From Schistocerca nitens (lineage: Eukaryota > Arthropoda > Insecta > Orthoptera > Acrididae), in the NCBI RefSeq assembly GCF_023898315.1, contig NC_064616.1:706519389-706583388 (forward strand): DNA of 64,000 nucleotides. Reading direction: 5' to 3'. Each line of letters starts with the position of its first letter. The first letter of the stretch is position 1. The translations under genes were made by a program, and so were the position numbers. Below, in pieces: positions 23,503 to 33,747 of the stretch. The notes under the pieces were generated by a model. That model ran no database searches and was not told where the DNA came from. It saw only the letters and a list, made by a program, of their open reading frames with translations.

Positions 23503-24686
23503 CAGTGGTGTGACAAAAGTCATGGAATGCCTCCTAATATCGTGTCGGGCTTCCTCTTTCCCGGCGTAGTGCAGCAACTCGACGTGGCGTGGACTCAACA
23601 AGCCATTGGAAGTCCCTTGCAGAAATACTGAACCATGCTGCCTCTATAGACGCCCATAACTGTGAAAGTTTTGCCGGTGCAGGATTTTGTGCACGATCTG
23701 ACTTCACGATTATGCCACATAGAGGTTCAATGGGATTCATGTCAGGTGACCTGGGTGGCCAAATCATTCGCTCGAACTGTCCAGAGCATTCTGACACGGC
23801 GCACTGTCATCCATAAAAATTCCACCATTGTTTGGAAACATGAATCGCTGCAAATGGTCTCCAAATAGTCGAACATAATCATTTCCAGTCAATGATGGGT
23901 TCAGTTGGACCAGAGGACCCAGTCCATTCCATGTAAACGCAGCACACACCATTACGGGACCACCACTAACTTGCACAGTGCCTTGTTGACAACCTGGGTC
24001 CATGGCTTCATGGGGCCTGTGTCACAGTCGAACCCTACCTTTACCTCTTACCAAATGAAATCGGGACTCATCTGACTAGGTCGCGGCTTTACAGTCGTCT
24101 AGGGTCCAAACGCTACGGTCACTAGCCCAGGAGAGGCGCTGCAGGCGACGTCGTGCTATTAGCAAAGACAATCACGTCGGACGTCTGCTGCCATAGCCCA
24201 GTAATGCCAAATTTCGCCACACTATCGTAACTGAGACGTTCGTCGTACGTCCCACATTGATTTCTTGGGTTATTTCACGCATTGTTGCTTGTCTGTTAAC
24301 ACTGACAACTAAACGCAAACGCCGCTGCCCATGGTCGTTAAGTGACGGCCGCCGTCCACTTCCACTGCGTTGTCTGCGGTGAGAGGTAGTGCCTGAAATT
24401 AGTCATTCTCGGGACTCTCTTAACAGTGTGGACCTTGAAATATTGAATTCGATAACGATTTCCGAAATGGAATGTCCTATGCGTCTAGCTGTAACTACCA
24501 TTCCGCGTTCAAATTATGTGAATCCCGTCGTGCGGGCATGATCATGTGGGAAACCTTTTCACATGAAGGACCTGAGCACAAATGGCAGCTCCGCCAATGC
24601 ACTGGCCTTTTATACTTTTTGTACGCGACACTAACGTCATCTGTACATGTGCATATCGCTATCTCGTGACTTTTGTCACTTCAGTA
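23503..24686 (-). mobile_element. Tc1-like transposon, family D, degraded
   Basis: Imperfect terminal repeats share GTGACAAAAGTCA (CAGTGGTGTGACAAAAGTCA at the left, complement of TGACTTTTGTCACTTCAG at the right), with TA at 23501-23502 and 24687-24688. The minus strand encodes transposase pieces: SDESRFHLVRGKGRVR near 24050, GGPVMVCAAFTWNGLGPLV, FMDDSAPCQ (second Asp region) and WPPRSPDMNPIEPL. It lies inside the LINE fragment. Confidence 0.9.
23534..24200 (-). pseudogene. Tc1 transposase, family D, fragmentary
   Basis: Two minus-strand frames (24003-23764 and 23797-23534) overlap in different phases, showing a frameshift after FMDDSAPCQNA. The first encodes the central catalytic region, the second the end ERMIWPPRSPDMNPIE, IEAAWFSIS and PRRVAALRRERG. 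The acidic residues remain, although the usual Asn after the second Asp is Ser. An in-frame stop follows GKGRVRL near 24030. The N-terminal DNA-binding region is degraded. Confidence 0.85.
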
Positions 24687-25412
24687 TATATTAGGGCTAG
24701 CACCAAGCCAAGGCTGCAAAAATCATTTTAAATTACTCAAGGTAACGACACTGCCTAATACGTAATATAAAATTGTTTACTATATAATCAAGAAAACGTA
24801 AATAAATTTGACTTTAGAACCCACGTGCATGTCAGTAATACTCGAAATGATAGTAACCTGGAGCATCCATGCTCAAGTCTGACATTAACACATAACAGCC
24901 ATGGGTACCTATAGCTGAAATGCTATAACGAACTCCTAAAGACAGCGAGTGGTCTGCTCGTGAATATCTTTAAGCATACCATAGAATTGTGGTTAAAATG
25001 TAGACCATACTACTCAACTGACCAGTTTTTCTCAGCGATGCATTACAGATATGCAATAAGCAGCCGATAACTACATTATGAACTATGGGTATATGTGTGT
25101 GATAGTAAAGTATCAGCGTAGATTATTTACCCTGTTTACTATATGAATACTCAAGTTAAAGCACAATTATGTATGGCACTATAGTATATGTGATTATTAT
25201 AATGTATTATTATAATAATAACATTAACACTGTATACAACAACTGTTACTCTGTTACTACTAAAATATGTTAATCGTTTAGGTATCAAAGTAATCGACCT
25301 CAAAAATGCGAAGTGGATAATGATCAGTTGTTTGAGATACAACATATTTTGTGTACTTCTTGTGAACTTTTAATTCCTTTGGCACGATCTGTTTTTCCAA
25401 CTCATTGAATCT

Positions 25413-25698
25413 GTTATATTAAAATGGCAATTTTAGAATTTGGCCCCCTTTGATAAATGCCTGCCTGTGGTGGAGGCCCATTGATTGTTAAATTGCTCGA
25501 GTCACTGCTGGCCGACGATCTCCTTCCTGGTATAAGTTCTTAGAAGCTCTGTATAGTGTCACTGGTACCAACCGGTGTCCCTATTACTGCCGAGGACATG
25601 AGTGTTTTGGAGCAGATAATTCGTATCACAGCAGCACGGGCGTCCGTCGAAATTTGTCTAAGAGGGGGCAAAATTCTAAAATTGTCACTTTTTATATA
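25413..25698. repeat. 286-bp inverted-repeat element (MITE-like)
   Basis: Arms of about 45 bp (25413-25457 and 25655-25698) are imperfect reverse complements; the core CAATTTTAGAATTTGGCCCC pairs with GGGGGCAAAATTCTAAAATT. The 200-bp centre has no coding frame. It may be a miniature inverted-repeat transposable element, but I found no clear target duplication. Confidence 0.6.
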
Positions 25699-26059
25699 AG
25701 TGAATCGATGAGTTTGAAGATGTATAATGGCCCAAATAATTTTGATAGGAATTACCAGACACTTATTATATATCTTAAGGTTTAATAGTTACCAACAACT
25801 TTCCTAAATGTAGGTTATTTTGATACTCAAAAAGTTATGTATACTTCAGTAGCCTTGCTAAATAAACCATTTTTATATTATTAATATGAATGTGGATGCC
25901 ACCTTTTTGAAATAAGAATCTCAAATTACATCCATATCGTCAGCGTATCTAACGAGCTCGAAAATATAAAATATTCACAGAAGCTACATTTATTTATGTA
26001 ATAATAAAGTTGGTTTGATACTGAAAATTAAACGTCAGAAATTGAAAAAAAAATCGATT

Positions 26060-26900
26060 TATTGATGAAATACTGTTACATATCAACAATAATAAGCTGC
26101 AAAAAACGCCACCCCCTCTCAGAGTGGAGAAACTGGCAACTTTAAAAACTTTGATGCCATCTGTACTACTTTTTTCTCTCACAGAACTTAAAATGTGTTC
26201 TTGTTAATGGACTGAAGTATTATTTTCATGTCTTCCATTTCTTAATGCTGACAGACGTAATGAAAGTTGACCCAGATATGTTCTGAATGCGACACCTTTT
26301 TAATTTTGTTGGGAGAAGTGAAACACAGGGCCAGTATTCTACTAGATGCATACGGGTAACCTTCCAAAACAACCCTCAATTTGACCGGTAGAACCAACAC
26401 TTTACAGGCTAGGATTAAGCCAAGATGACACTTATCTCCCCAGTTTGACACATTATTGTGCAGCCTTGCCTTTCGGACTGAAGAATTCGTAACTGTACGG
26501 TTGCATGTTGCGCTTTGTTGCATCCTGTACTATTGGGAAGGCGAAACTCTAAGAGATATCATCTTCAGAGACTACTACAATCGCTCTGCTATGAGTGTAG
26601 TCTCAACATGCCATGTCGAGTTATCTTCCTCCACAGACAAATGATAAACTACGAATGCGATTAAGCTGTGCAGCAAAGGGCTATATATAGTCTGTGACGG
26701 GCGTTGAACTGTCACTTTCTGCAACTTTATAAGGAATGTACGAGGAATCGACAGAGATAACAACGGCGATCTATTTGGGTATTTTGGTGTAAAGGTTTGA
26801 TATTCGTCATGACTGGAAAACAGCGCCGAAACCATTGCCACGAGAAGAAATCGATATAACATGCTGTGAATAGCCAGACAACCAAAGAAACTCAATTTAC
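26060..26900. repeat. S-X repeat, copy 3 (diverged, without transposon)
   Basis: 26060-26220 aligns with segment S (ATACTGTTACATATCAAC against ATACTGTTGTATATCGAC, then GAGTGGAGAAAC and GTTAATGGACTGAAG). 26220-26250 continues into sequence resembling the DNA right of element A1 (TTTTCATG). 26575-26880 aligns with block X. This copy therefore shows S and X adjacent without the Tc1-like element. Confidence 0.5.
26575..26862 (-). pseudogene. Unrecognised repeated block X, copy 3
   Basis: From ATG at 26862 a 95-codon frame begins MLYRFLLVAMVSALFSS, which looks like a signal peptide (basic n-region, hydrophobic core, small residues). It continues with LLSLSIPRTFLIKLQ and VVYHLSVEEDNSTWH. The similarity to copy 1 is modest and spread over the whole frame. 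I cannot name a family. It may be one exon of a secreted protein, or a relic of a gene carried on a repeat; expression is unknown. Confidence 0.4.
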
Positions 26901-27216
26901 GTAGCGCTTGCTAAAGCCATAGTGTTTCTCGCAGCATTCGGTGATGCTAAAATTTTCAGTAGAATCACAGAGATTCGTTTCTAGAAGTCAACAAAAATTC
27001 TCCAACCCCCCCCCCCCCCCCACCACCTCACGCCACGGACTCTTCTGCGCAGCAGACGATCTATATGTGAGACCGATTGCACAGCGTAAAGCACAATGTG
27101 ATTAGGCGGCGGAACAACAGAGACGAGCTGACTGCTCAGATGAATCACATCGTCTCGTTGGTTGTGTCAACATTCGCTGTCTTCCATAAGGCACACCTGT
27201 GGCTGTTATAGAAGGT

Positions 27217-27387
27217 TCAAAACATGGTTGAAATGGCCCTGAGCACTATGGGACTTAACTGCGGAGGTCATCAGTCCCCTAGAACTTAGAACTACTTAAA
27301 CCTAACTAACCTGAGGACATCACACACATCCATGCCCGAGGCAGGATTCGAACCTGCGATCGTAGCGGTCGCGCGGTTCCAGACTGC
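27217..27387 (-). mobile_element. SINE type I, 5'-truncated
   Basis: The minus strand carries the B-box GGTTCGAATCCTGCC, the body and the CTCAGGGCCATTTCAACC end. The first part of the tRNA head is missing. The 12-bp direct repeat GTTATAGAAGGT at 27205-27216 and 27388-27399 is the target duplication. A run of 16 C lies upstream at 27006-27021. Confidence 0.93.
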
Positions 27388-27662
27388 GTTATAGAAGGTA
27401 AAATTAAAGCAATTTATTATGCTATATTATTTCTGACCACTGAATCTAATCCGAAACATCTATAACTATGATTCGCTAGCCACTGTACGATAAATGCAGG
27501 AGGGTGCATTGTGCACCGATAACGCCCTCCCTTCCCCGCGCTTACGGCGAATGGAGCGTGGGAACGATTCTTGGTGAATCTCCGTACGAGCTGAGATCTC
27601 TCCCGGAATTTTAACAGTAAATCCCCCCGTGATGCACAACGTCTCTCTTGTAGCGCCTGCCA

Positions 27663-28320
27663 CTAGAGTTGGATGGGCATCTCCGCGACACTTTCGGGCT
27701 TATTAAACGAATCTTTGACGAAACGCACTGCTTTGCTTGCGATCTTCTCAATTTCTTCTGTTAATCCAACCACATAACAGTCCCTTCTAACGAGCAATAT
27801 TGAAGTACAGGTCGAACGAGGGTTTTTGTACGCAACCTCCTGCGTGGGTGGACTACACTTCCCGTGCATTCTTCAAAAGGATCTCAGTATGACATCTTCT
27901 TTTTCTAAATTTAGTCTTACAAGGTTGTTCCACATTAAATCATTCCGTACGCGTACTCCCATGTATTTAATGGACGTGATTATTTCGAGCGACTGTCCGC
28001 AATCATGACCTTTCCTTCTTTATGTTTGGTTTGGTTTGTGGGGCGCTCAACTGCGCGGTCATCAGCGCCCGTACAAAGTCCCAATTTTTTCGCAGTCCAA
28101 TTTTGTACACTGTCCAGTCTATTCACTGTCATGAATGATGAAATTTGTTTATGTTGAGTGTCAACTGCCAATACGTCGATCCTCTGCAGGTCTTCCTGCA
28201 TTTCGTGACAGTTTTCTAGCGGTGCAACGTATTCATAAACAACAGCATCGTCCGCGAAAAGCCTCATGGAGCGTTAGACTTCATCAATTAGGTTATCCAT
28301 ATATACGAGAACTATTTTGT
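27663..28320 (-). mobile_element. LINE family C, 3' part
   Basis: The minus strand reads YMDNLIDEV then, after a stop, RSMRLFADDAVVYEYVA (FADD catalytic box) near 28230-28310, and CHEMQEDLQRI. At 27869-27663 come IEKIASKAVRFVKDSF and SVAEM, equivalent to the KVQRRAARFV-x-N-x-Y-x-SSV motif of CR1/Jockey-like LINE ends. A G+C-rich SINE-like piece (GTGGGGCGCTCAACTGCGCG, about 28025-28075) interrupts it. The 5' part of the same element is at 29480-29900. Confidence 0.7.
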
Positions 28321-28517
28321 TTCAAGCTCCGATTGGTCGCGAAACAGAAATCACAGAGGAAGTCAAAAATGTTTCATTCACAACATTTAGCTATATCTTC
28401 CAGCTACTTCTCTTCTTGCCTCTGACTTAGGCATTCGTCATAGCGTGGTACTAACTTTCCAGTACCCTCGTCATAGAAGGCAGCAGTCTGTGACTTGCGC
28501 CAGTTCCCTATGCTGGT

Positions 28518-28915
28518 ACAAATGGTTCAAATGGCTCTGAGCACTATGGGACTTAACATCTGTGGTCATCAGTCCCCTAGAACTTAGAACTACTTAAACC
28601 TAACTGGCCGTGCGGTTCTAGGCGCTACAGTCTGGAGCCGAGCGACCGCTACGGTCGCAGGTTCGAATCCTGCCTCGGGCATGGATGTCTGTGATGCCCT
28701 TAGGTTAGTTAGGTTTAATTAGTTGTAAGTTCTAGGTGACTGATGACCTCAGAAGTTAAGTCGCATAGTGCTCAGAGCCATTTGAACCATTTTGAAACCT
28801 AACTAACCTAAGGACATCACACACATCCATGCCCGAGGCAGGATTAGAACCTGCGACCGTAGCGGTCACGCGGTTCCAGACTGAAGCGCTTAGAACCGCA
28901 CGGCCACACCGGGCC
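28518..28915 (-). mobile_element. SINE type I (outer copy of a nested pair)
   Basis: A full-length minus-strand SINE with head, B-box and CTGAGCACTATGGGACTTAA complement end, flanked by a 15-bp near-identical repeat (GTTCCCTATGCTGGT at 28503-28517, GTTCCTTATGCTGGT at 28916-28930). It is interrupted by a second SINE at 28606-28794. Confidence 0.93.
28606..28794 (+). mobile_element. SINE type I inserted inside another SINE
   Basis: A plus-strand copy starting within the tRNA head (GGCCGTGCGGTTCTAGGCGC) and ending CATTTGAACCATTTTG. The duplicated target AAACCTAACT occurs at 28596-28605 and 28795-28804 and is part of the outer SINE body. The order of events is therefore unambiguous: outer first, inner second. 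Confidence 0.93.
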
Positions 28916-28949
28916 GTTCCTTATGCTGGTCTGCATCTCCGTGTCTGTG

Positions 28950-29370
28950 CTAAAATGCTGTCTTCACAGCCAGTGGTTCAAGTAAGAGAAGAGATAGAAA
29001 TCAGAGGGAGCAAAGTCCGGGCTGTATGGTGGGTGATCAAACACTTCCCACCGAAAAAAAGGCAGGAGCACCTTCGTTGCAGCTGCAGTATGCGACCGAG
29101 AATATTGTCATGGAGAAGGAAACGCATGGCAGTTATGTTATGTGGGCTGCATGAAATCAGGCGAAATCCCTCAGCAGGACTTCACATTTGGCAGAAGACA
29201 CTATTTTCTAGGCACCTTTACGTGCTCATTGTGCGCTCAGAACTGAAACGTGCGACATAACACAACAGATAGGCACACTAGAGAAACTGTACAACACAGC
29301 TGAGCAAAGTTTCACCGAATTTTCTCTATGGTCTTAATTCCGCGACCGATCGGAGGCTGAAAAAAAAGTA
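28950..29370 (-). mobile_element. mariner-type transposase fragment
   Basis: The minus strand near 29000-29060 reads HPPYSPDFAPSDFYLFSYLN, the C-terminal catalytic motif of mariner transposases (YSPDLAPSDYHLF). The surrounding sequence is degraded and no terminal repeats were found. Together with the nested SINEs it separates the two halves of LINE C. Confidence 0.65.
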
Positions 29371-29479
29371 ACACTCGTATATTTTCAACAGCAACAGGCC
29401 TGTAACACTCTCACGGGGTATGCCTGAAATTTTTTTCACACCTGAGATTTGACGCCATTAAAAGTAACAAATTGTGTTT

Positions 29480-29900
29480 ATTTACCAGAAATTAACCCAC
29501 TCAATTAGGTGGACTGACGCTCCGTTCACATGTACTTTATTCATTACGCAACAGTGTGGAGCTGTATCGAACGCCTTCTGTAACTCAAGGAATATGTCAT
29601 CAATCTGTGCGCCAATATCTACTGCCCTCTTAGTCTCGTAGACCAACAGAGTGAGCAACGTTTCACAAGATCTTTGTTTTGTGGAATCCGTGCTTATTCC
29701 CACAGAAGAGGTTTTCGGGTTCCAGATATGGCTCGATAGTTGCGTTCATCTGTTAGACGATCCGTCTTGAAAATGGGAATGATCTACACTGTATTCCTAT
29801 AATTTGAACGGCTTCGTTCTTGCAGCGACTAACGTTACACTGCTGGTAGAAGAGGAAAAAGTAGTTTCACACGCTCCATGTAGAATCAAATAATTGGTTT
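29480..29900 (-). mobile_element. LINE family C, 5' part (RT palm)
   Basis: The minus strand encodes RSCETLLTLLVYETKRAVD and IFLELQKAFDTAPHCCV, the RT motifs GRSCETQL and LLDF-x-KAFDTVPH with the first catalytic Asp (KAFD). The reading ends LIEWVNFW near 29485. It continues in family and orientation with 27663-28320. Confidence 0.75.
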
Positions 29901-30007
29901 TCTATCCCGCAGTCACTCTTCTCAATATTGTGTTCGTTCATCAACCGAAAGGAGTTACTGTAATACGATCTTCCTTGACAAAACTATTTTGAAATAAAAA
30001 TTAGCAC

Positions 30008-30152
30008 GCTACGGTCGTAGGTTCGAATCCTGCCTCGGGCATGGATGTTTGTGATGTCCTTAGGTTAGTTAGGTTTAACTAGTTCTAAGTTCTAGGGGAC
30101 TAATGACCTCAGCAGTTGAGTCCCATAGTGCTCAGAGCCATTTGAACCATTT
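30008..30152 (+). mobile_element. SINE type I, 5'-truncated
   Basis: It begins at the end of the tRNA head (GCTACGGTCGTAGGTTCGAA) and ends GAGCCATTTGAACCATTT. The target duplication AAAAATTAGCAC is at 29996-30007 and 30153-30164. Confidence 0.93.
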
Positions 30153-30164
30153 AAAAATTAGCAC

Positions 30165-30940
30165 TTCGGCCTTCTGTCTGTCACACTTCGTTTTGGTTCC
30201 AGTATGGTCACTGTGTGACTGGATAGATCGCTTTGATCCTTTTACTGACGTAAGATAAAAATTTCTTACGACTTTTTGGCAAATCAGTCAGAGCTATTTA
30301 TTTTCGAATTCGTTGGACATCTCACGCATGGATCATCTTGCATTCATGTTGGTTTCGTTCGGTTTTTATCTATCAACAAGACATTGGATATGTTGAAATC
30401 TTTGATGAAGGTCTCTTTGCTTTCGGCGAAACTTTTTAAAGCGGCTGCTGAAGCACGGCCTATCTTTGAAACGTCCCTCACACATACCTGTCTATGGCGT
30501 ATTGTACAATATTCTTGGATTTTATCCATTTGTATTCAACATTTCCAGCCTCAGAGATGGATGTTTGGTGCCGATGCTCAGGTTTCTTGTGGAAGAAATT
30601 TCTTTCAACCTTTTTTAACATTCCTATTGACACCTGTAGTCAGTGATGCCATAACGGTCTCACCACCACTGACTGCCAGCTCTGCGTTAACTGAATCAAA
30701 TAGTTAGGACCTGTTTGTAAACAGGTGATTTAAGGCGTTATTCTGCCTATTTGGTTCTCTGAATAACTACTCAAGGCAATTTTCGGTAAGGTATTTGGAA
30801 CAATATAACACGAATCCTTGTTCCTACCACCCACCCGAATCACTTGAGCCTCCCAGTCTAGTGAGGATAAGCTGAAATCTCCTCTAATACTATATCATGA
30901 CCAGGAAATTTACACATGACCTTCCACAAATTTGATAACT
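30165..30940 (-). other. Repeat-like block with weak minus-strand reading
   Basis: On the minus strand the segment around 30340-30600 reads MDKIQEYCTIRHRQVCVRD in one frame and YAIDRYVCEGRFKDRPCF in another. The second has the look of an old conserved reading, and I have an impression of similar sequence in other insect repeats, but I cannot name the family. The opposite plus-strand frame of 143 codons is probably its shadow. Confidence 0.3.
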
Positions 30941-31212
30941 AAAGAAAACTTCACAAGCCAAGATCTCTAAAAAAACGTTTTATTGGTTGACTTGTTTCGA
31001 CAGAGCTCTGCTGTCATAATCGGATCTTATGCTTTTGACCTTTTACAGCATCCATAAGTGTTACACGTCGGTTTACATTCGCTTGAAACACTGATGAATA
31101 ATTTGTTGTAAAAATTCAAAAGCATAAGATCCGATGGTGACAGCATAGCTCTGTCGAAACCGATCATTCGACAAAATGCTTTTTTAGCTATCTTGGCTTT
31201 TAAAGTTTTCTT
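30941..31212. repeat. Foldback element with 96-bp arms
   Basis: Positions 30941-31036 and 31117-31212 are imperfect reverse complements. For example, TTTCGACAGAGCTCTGCTGTC pairs with GACAGCATAGCTCTGTCGAAA, and CGGATCTTATGCTTTT with AAAAGCATAAGATCCG. The 80-bp loop has no coding content. This fits a foldback or miniature inverted-repeat element. Confidence 0.82.
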
Positions 31213-31587
31213 CGCGTACCATACGTTGCAGATCGCCACCCGACTGACCATGTCCGGAATATATTACTTCCCCAAGTTACCCCTGAAATGTTCCGCCACT
31301 ACGAATCTAGAGGAAGGGGATGCATTAAACCACGTGATTACCACGTTTGATTCACTTTCAACACTTATCTTCATCCAAATTATTTCACATTTAGAATCTA
31401 TCGACCTCATTAAATATTTTCTTATTATTTACGCCTATGAATACCCCCGGTGTCCAGCCTATTTTTGTGATATACATTTCAATCGACAGTAAAAATTTCG
31501 TTTCCGTTCTGGTCTCGTTTTAGTCAGTTTTCTGTTCCTTGTGCTAGGAGAGTATTAACACCATTAATCTGTTCATGGACACTCCTA
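31213..31587. other. No recognisable feature
   Basis: A short A+T-rich interval between the foldback element and the family E transposon. Its plus-strand frame of 99 codons has no recognisable motif. Confidence 0.4.
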
Positions 31588-32510
31588 CAGTCAAAAAAAG
31601 TTTTGCATCACCTCGGTTCCGAGAGTTCCGGAACCTGTACAGAAAATTGTAACAGAGATCAACATAAACACATAGTGCCACCCCAAAACGTCAGGGAGCC
31701 TCCACCTTGCTGCACTTGCCGGACAGTGTGTCTAAGGCGTTCAGCCTGACCGGGTTGCCTCCAAACACGTCTCCAGCGATTGTCTAGTTGAAGGTATATG
31801 CGACACTCATCGGTGCAGAGAACGTAATGCCATTCCTGAGCGGTCCATTCGGCATGTTGTTGGGCTCATATGTACCGGGCTGCATGGTGTCGTGGTTGCA
31901 AAGATGGACCTTGCCATGGACGTCAGGAGTGAAGTTGCGCATCATGCAGCCTATTGCGCATAGTTTGAGTCGTAACACGACGTCCTGTGGCTGTACGAAA
32001 AGCATTATTCAACATGGTGGCGTTGCTCTCAGGGTTCCTCCGAGCTATAATCCGTAGTTAACGGTCATCCACTGCAGTAGTAGCCCTGGGGTGGCCTGAG
32101 CGAGGCATGTCATCGACAGTTCCTGTCTCTCTGTATCTACTCCATGTCCAAACAACGTCGCTTTGATTCACTCGCAGACGCCTGGACACTTCCCTTGCTG
32201 AGAGACCTTCCTGGCACAAAGTAACAATGCGGAGGCGATCGAACCGCGGTATTGACCGTCTAGGCATGGTTGAACCACAGACAACACGAGCCGTGTACCT
32301 CCTTCCTGGTGGAATGACTGGAACTGATCGGCTGTCGGACCCCCTCCGTCTAATAGGCGCTGCTCATGCATGATTGTTTACACCTTTGGCTGGGTTTAGT
32401 GACATCTCTCAATAATCAAAGGACTGTGTCTGTGATACAATATCCACAGTCAACGTCAATCTTAAGGAGTTCTGGGAACCGGGATGATGCAAAACTTTTT
32501 TTGATGTGTG
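31588..32510 (-). mobile_element. Tc1-like transposon, family E, internal deletion derivative
   Basis: Terminal repeats share TCAAAAAAAGTTTTGCATCA at both ends (left near 31591, complement at the right), with TA at 31586-31587 and 32511-32512. The 923-bp element holds only the first part of a transposase and then passes directly into the left terminal repeat. It is probably non-autonomous. Confidence 0.9.
31680..32267 (-). pseudogene. Tc1 transposase, family E, C-terminal half deleted
   Basis: ATG at 32267 starts MPRRSIPRFDRLRIVTLCQE, followed by a helix-turn-helix (GLSAREVSRRLRVNQSD) and RSGHPRATTAVDDR. Further reading, interrupted by a stop and changes of frame, gives YLRIIARRNPESNATML, then LHSRRPWQGPSLQPRHH, then YVLCTDECRIYLQ (first catalytic region), and WRRVWRQPGQAERL. 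The second Asp and the Glu region are absent because the element jumps to its end after GGSLTFWGG. The product could at most bind DNA. Confidence 0.85.
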
Positions 32511-32576
32511 TATTACTAAATTAACACTTTCTTTCTCCTATATTCAATGACGAATGCTGCCTTCTGTGATGAAATG

Positions 32577-32778
32577 AAATGATCGTATGGTATTTATTGG
32601 CCGGGGTATCCCCTTCGGGGTTCGGTCGCCGTATTGCAAGTCTTTTTAGTTGACGTCACTTCGGTGAATTGCGTGTCAGTGATGATGAAAGACACACAAC
32701 ACCCAGTCCCCTGCCAGGAATCGAACCCGGGCCTCCTTGCGCAGTAGGCGGTAACGCTACCGCTGCGCTACGGAGGCG
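32577..32778 (-). mobile_element. tRNA-derived SINE (type III)
   Basis: On the minus strand the head reads CCGTAGCGCAGCGGTAGCGT (A-box) and CCCGGGTTCGATTCCTGGCA (B-box), followed by GACTGGGTGTTGTGTGTCTT. The end is ATCATTTCATTTCATCACAG. The head is a different tRNA type from SINE types I and II. A possible short target duplication (TGTGAT) flanks it. Confidence 0.8.
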
Positions 32779-33183
32779 GACGCCCTATGTGATTAATGAA
32801 GATGATATTCTCCTCCCTCCGGAATTAGTACTTCGTTTTTTTTTTATCGGAGGATCTAGCCATATGGCTAAAACGTGCAGCTTTCTTATCTGCCGTGGTA
32901 TAGAGTAACTATTGATATTTTGAATAAAATAATGTAATCTTTTTAAGGGCCATCGACAGCTGGTGAAATAGGAATTAGTGTGAGTTTGCAACAACACAAG
33001 TGAAGAAATAACATGTTTATTTTTATATGGAGAATGAGTTTTTTCATAAGCTATCGGCCCGTCCTATCTCAGATCCCCATTGTATAGAACGGCCTTACAC
33101 TGTTTCAGGATTCTATAGCAACAGTAACTAAGTTAGCATGTTAGCCAGACGAAGTTGTGTTAAATATGGTGTGTGTTGGTTCA

Positions 33184-33382
33184 AAATGGTTCAAATGGCT
33201 CTGAGCACTATGGGACTTAACATCTTAGGTCATCAGTCCCCTAGAACTTAGAACTACTTAAACCTAACTAACCTAAGGACACCACACACATCCATGCCCG
33301 AGGCAGGATTCGAACCTGCGACCGTAGCAGTCCCGCGGTTCCGGACTGTAGCGCCTAGAACCGCATGGCCACCGCGGCCGGC
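33184..33382 (-). mobile_element. SINE type I, full length
   Basis: A minus-strand copy with head GGCCGGCCGCGGTGGCCATG, B-box GGTTCGAATCCTGCC and end CTCAGAGCCATTTGAACC. The target duplication is not clear. Confidence 0.9.
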
Positions 33383-33747
33383 CTGTGATTTGGAAAAAGA
33401 AACAAATTTTAACATGAGAACAAGAGAAATGATGGTATTACTCAAAACTTGCCACTGATGATGATTCTCTGAAGAAAAAAAGGGGAAGAAGCCTGGGAAA
33501 AATAAGTCGTTCTTTGTGTTGTAATTTTGGCAGAATCCTGGAACCCAGTGCATTTTTAATAATGAACAGCTGGGACTGAAACTTGACAAAGTATTTTCCT
33601 TCTTCAGTTCAATGAGCTGAGAAACATGAAAGCAAAGGACAAACAGCATAGGACTACGTTCTTTTTGTTCCTACCACCGTTAAGACTGGATGACTACACC
33701 TATTCACCACACATATATTTTAGGTCGTCAAAGAGATTGATAGTGTA
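33383..33747. other. No recognisable feature
   Basis: Non-coding looking DNA between two SINEs. Confidence 0.4.

Larger units (their letters stand above)
23140..25010 (+). mobile_element. LINE B-like 3' fragment split by a Tc1-like element
   Basis: The left part reads KLLGLHVDQKLPWNVYTNYL and LARTLFLLHKLRNV (post-RT segment), ending QKKAIRY at 23500. After the Tc1-like element at 23503-24686 the reading continues IRASTKPRLQKSF, and later HVSNTRNDSNLEHP and LKCYNELLKTA (compare the usual NTRN and YN-x-LP motifs of LINE C-termini). Removing the insert and one TA brings the coding phase back into register. Stops make it a pseudogene. Confidence 0.75.

Noticed and set aside
28829..29260. 143-codon plus-strand frame
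   Set aside because: Its first part is antisense SINE head and the rest is antisense of the mariner fragment.
30276..30707. 143-codon plus-strand frame
   Set aside because: The opposite strand has a more plausible old repeat reading; no motif supports the plus-strand frame.
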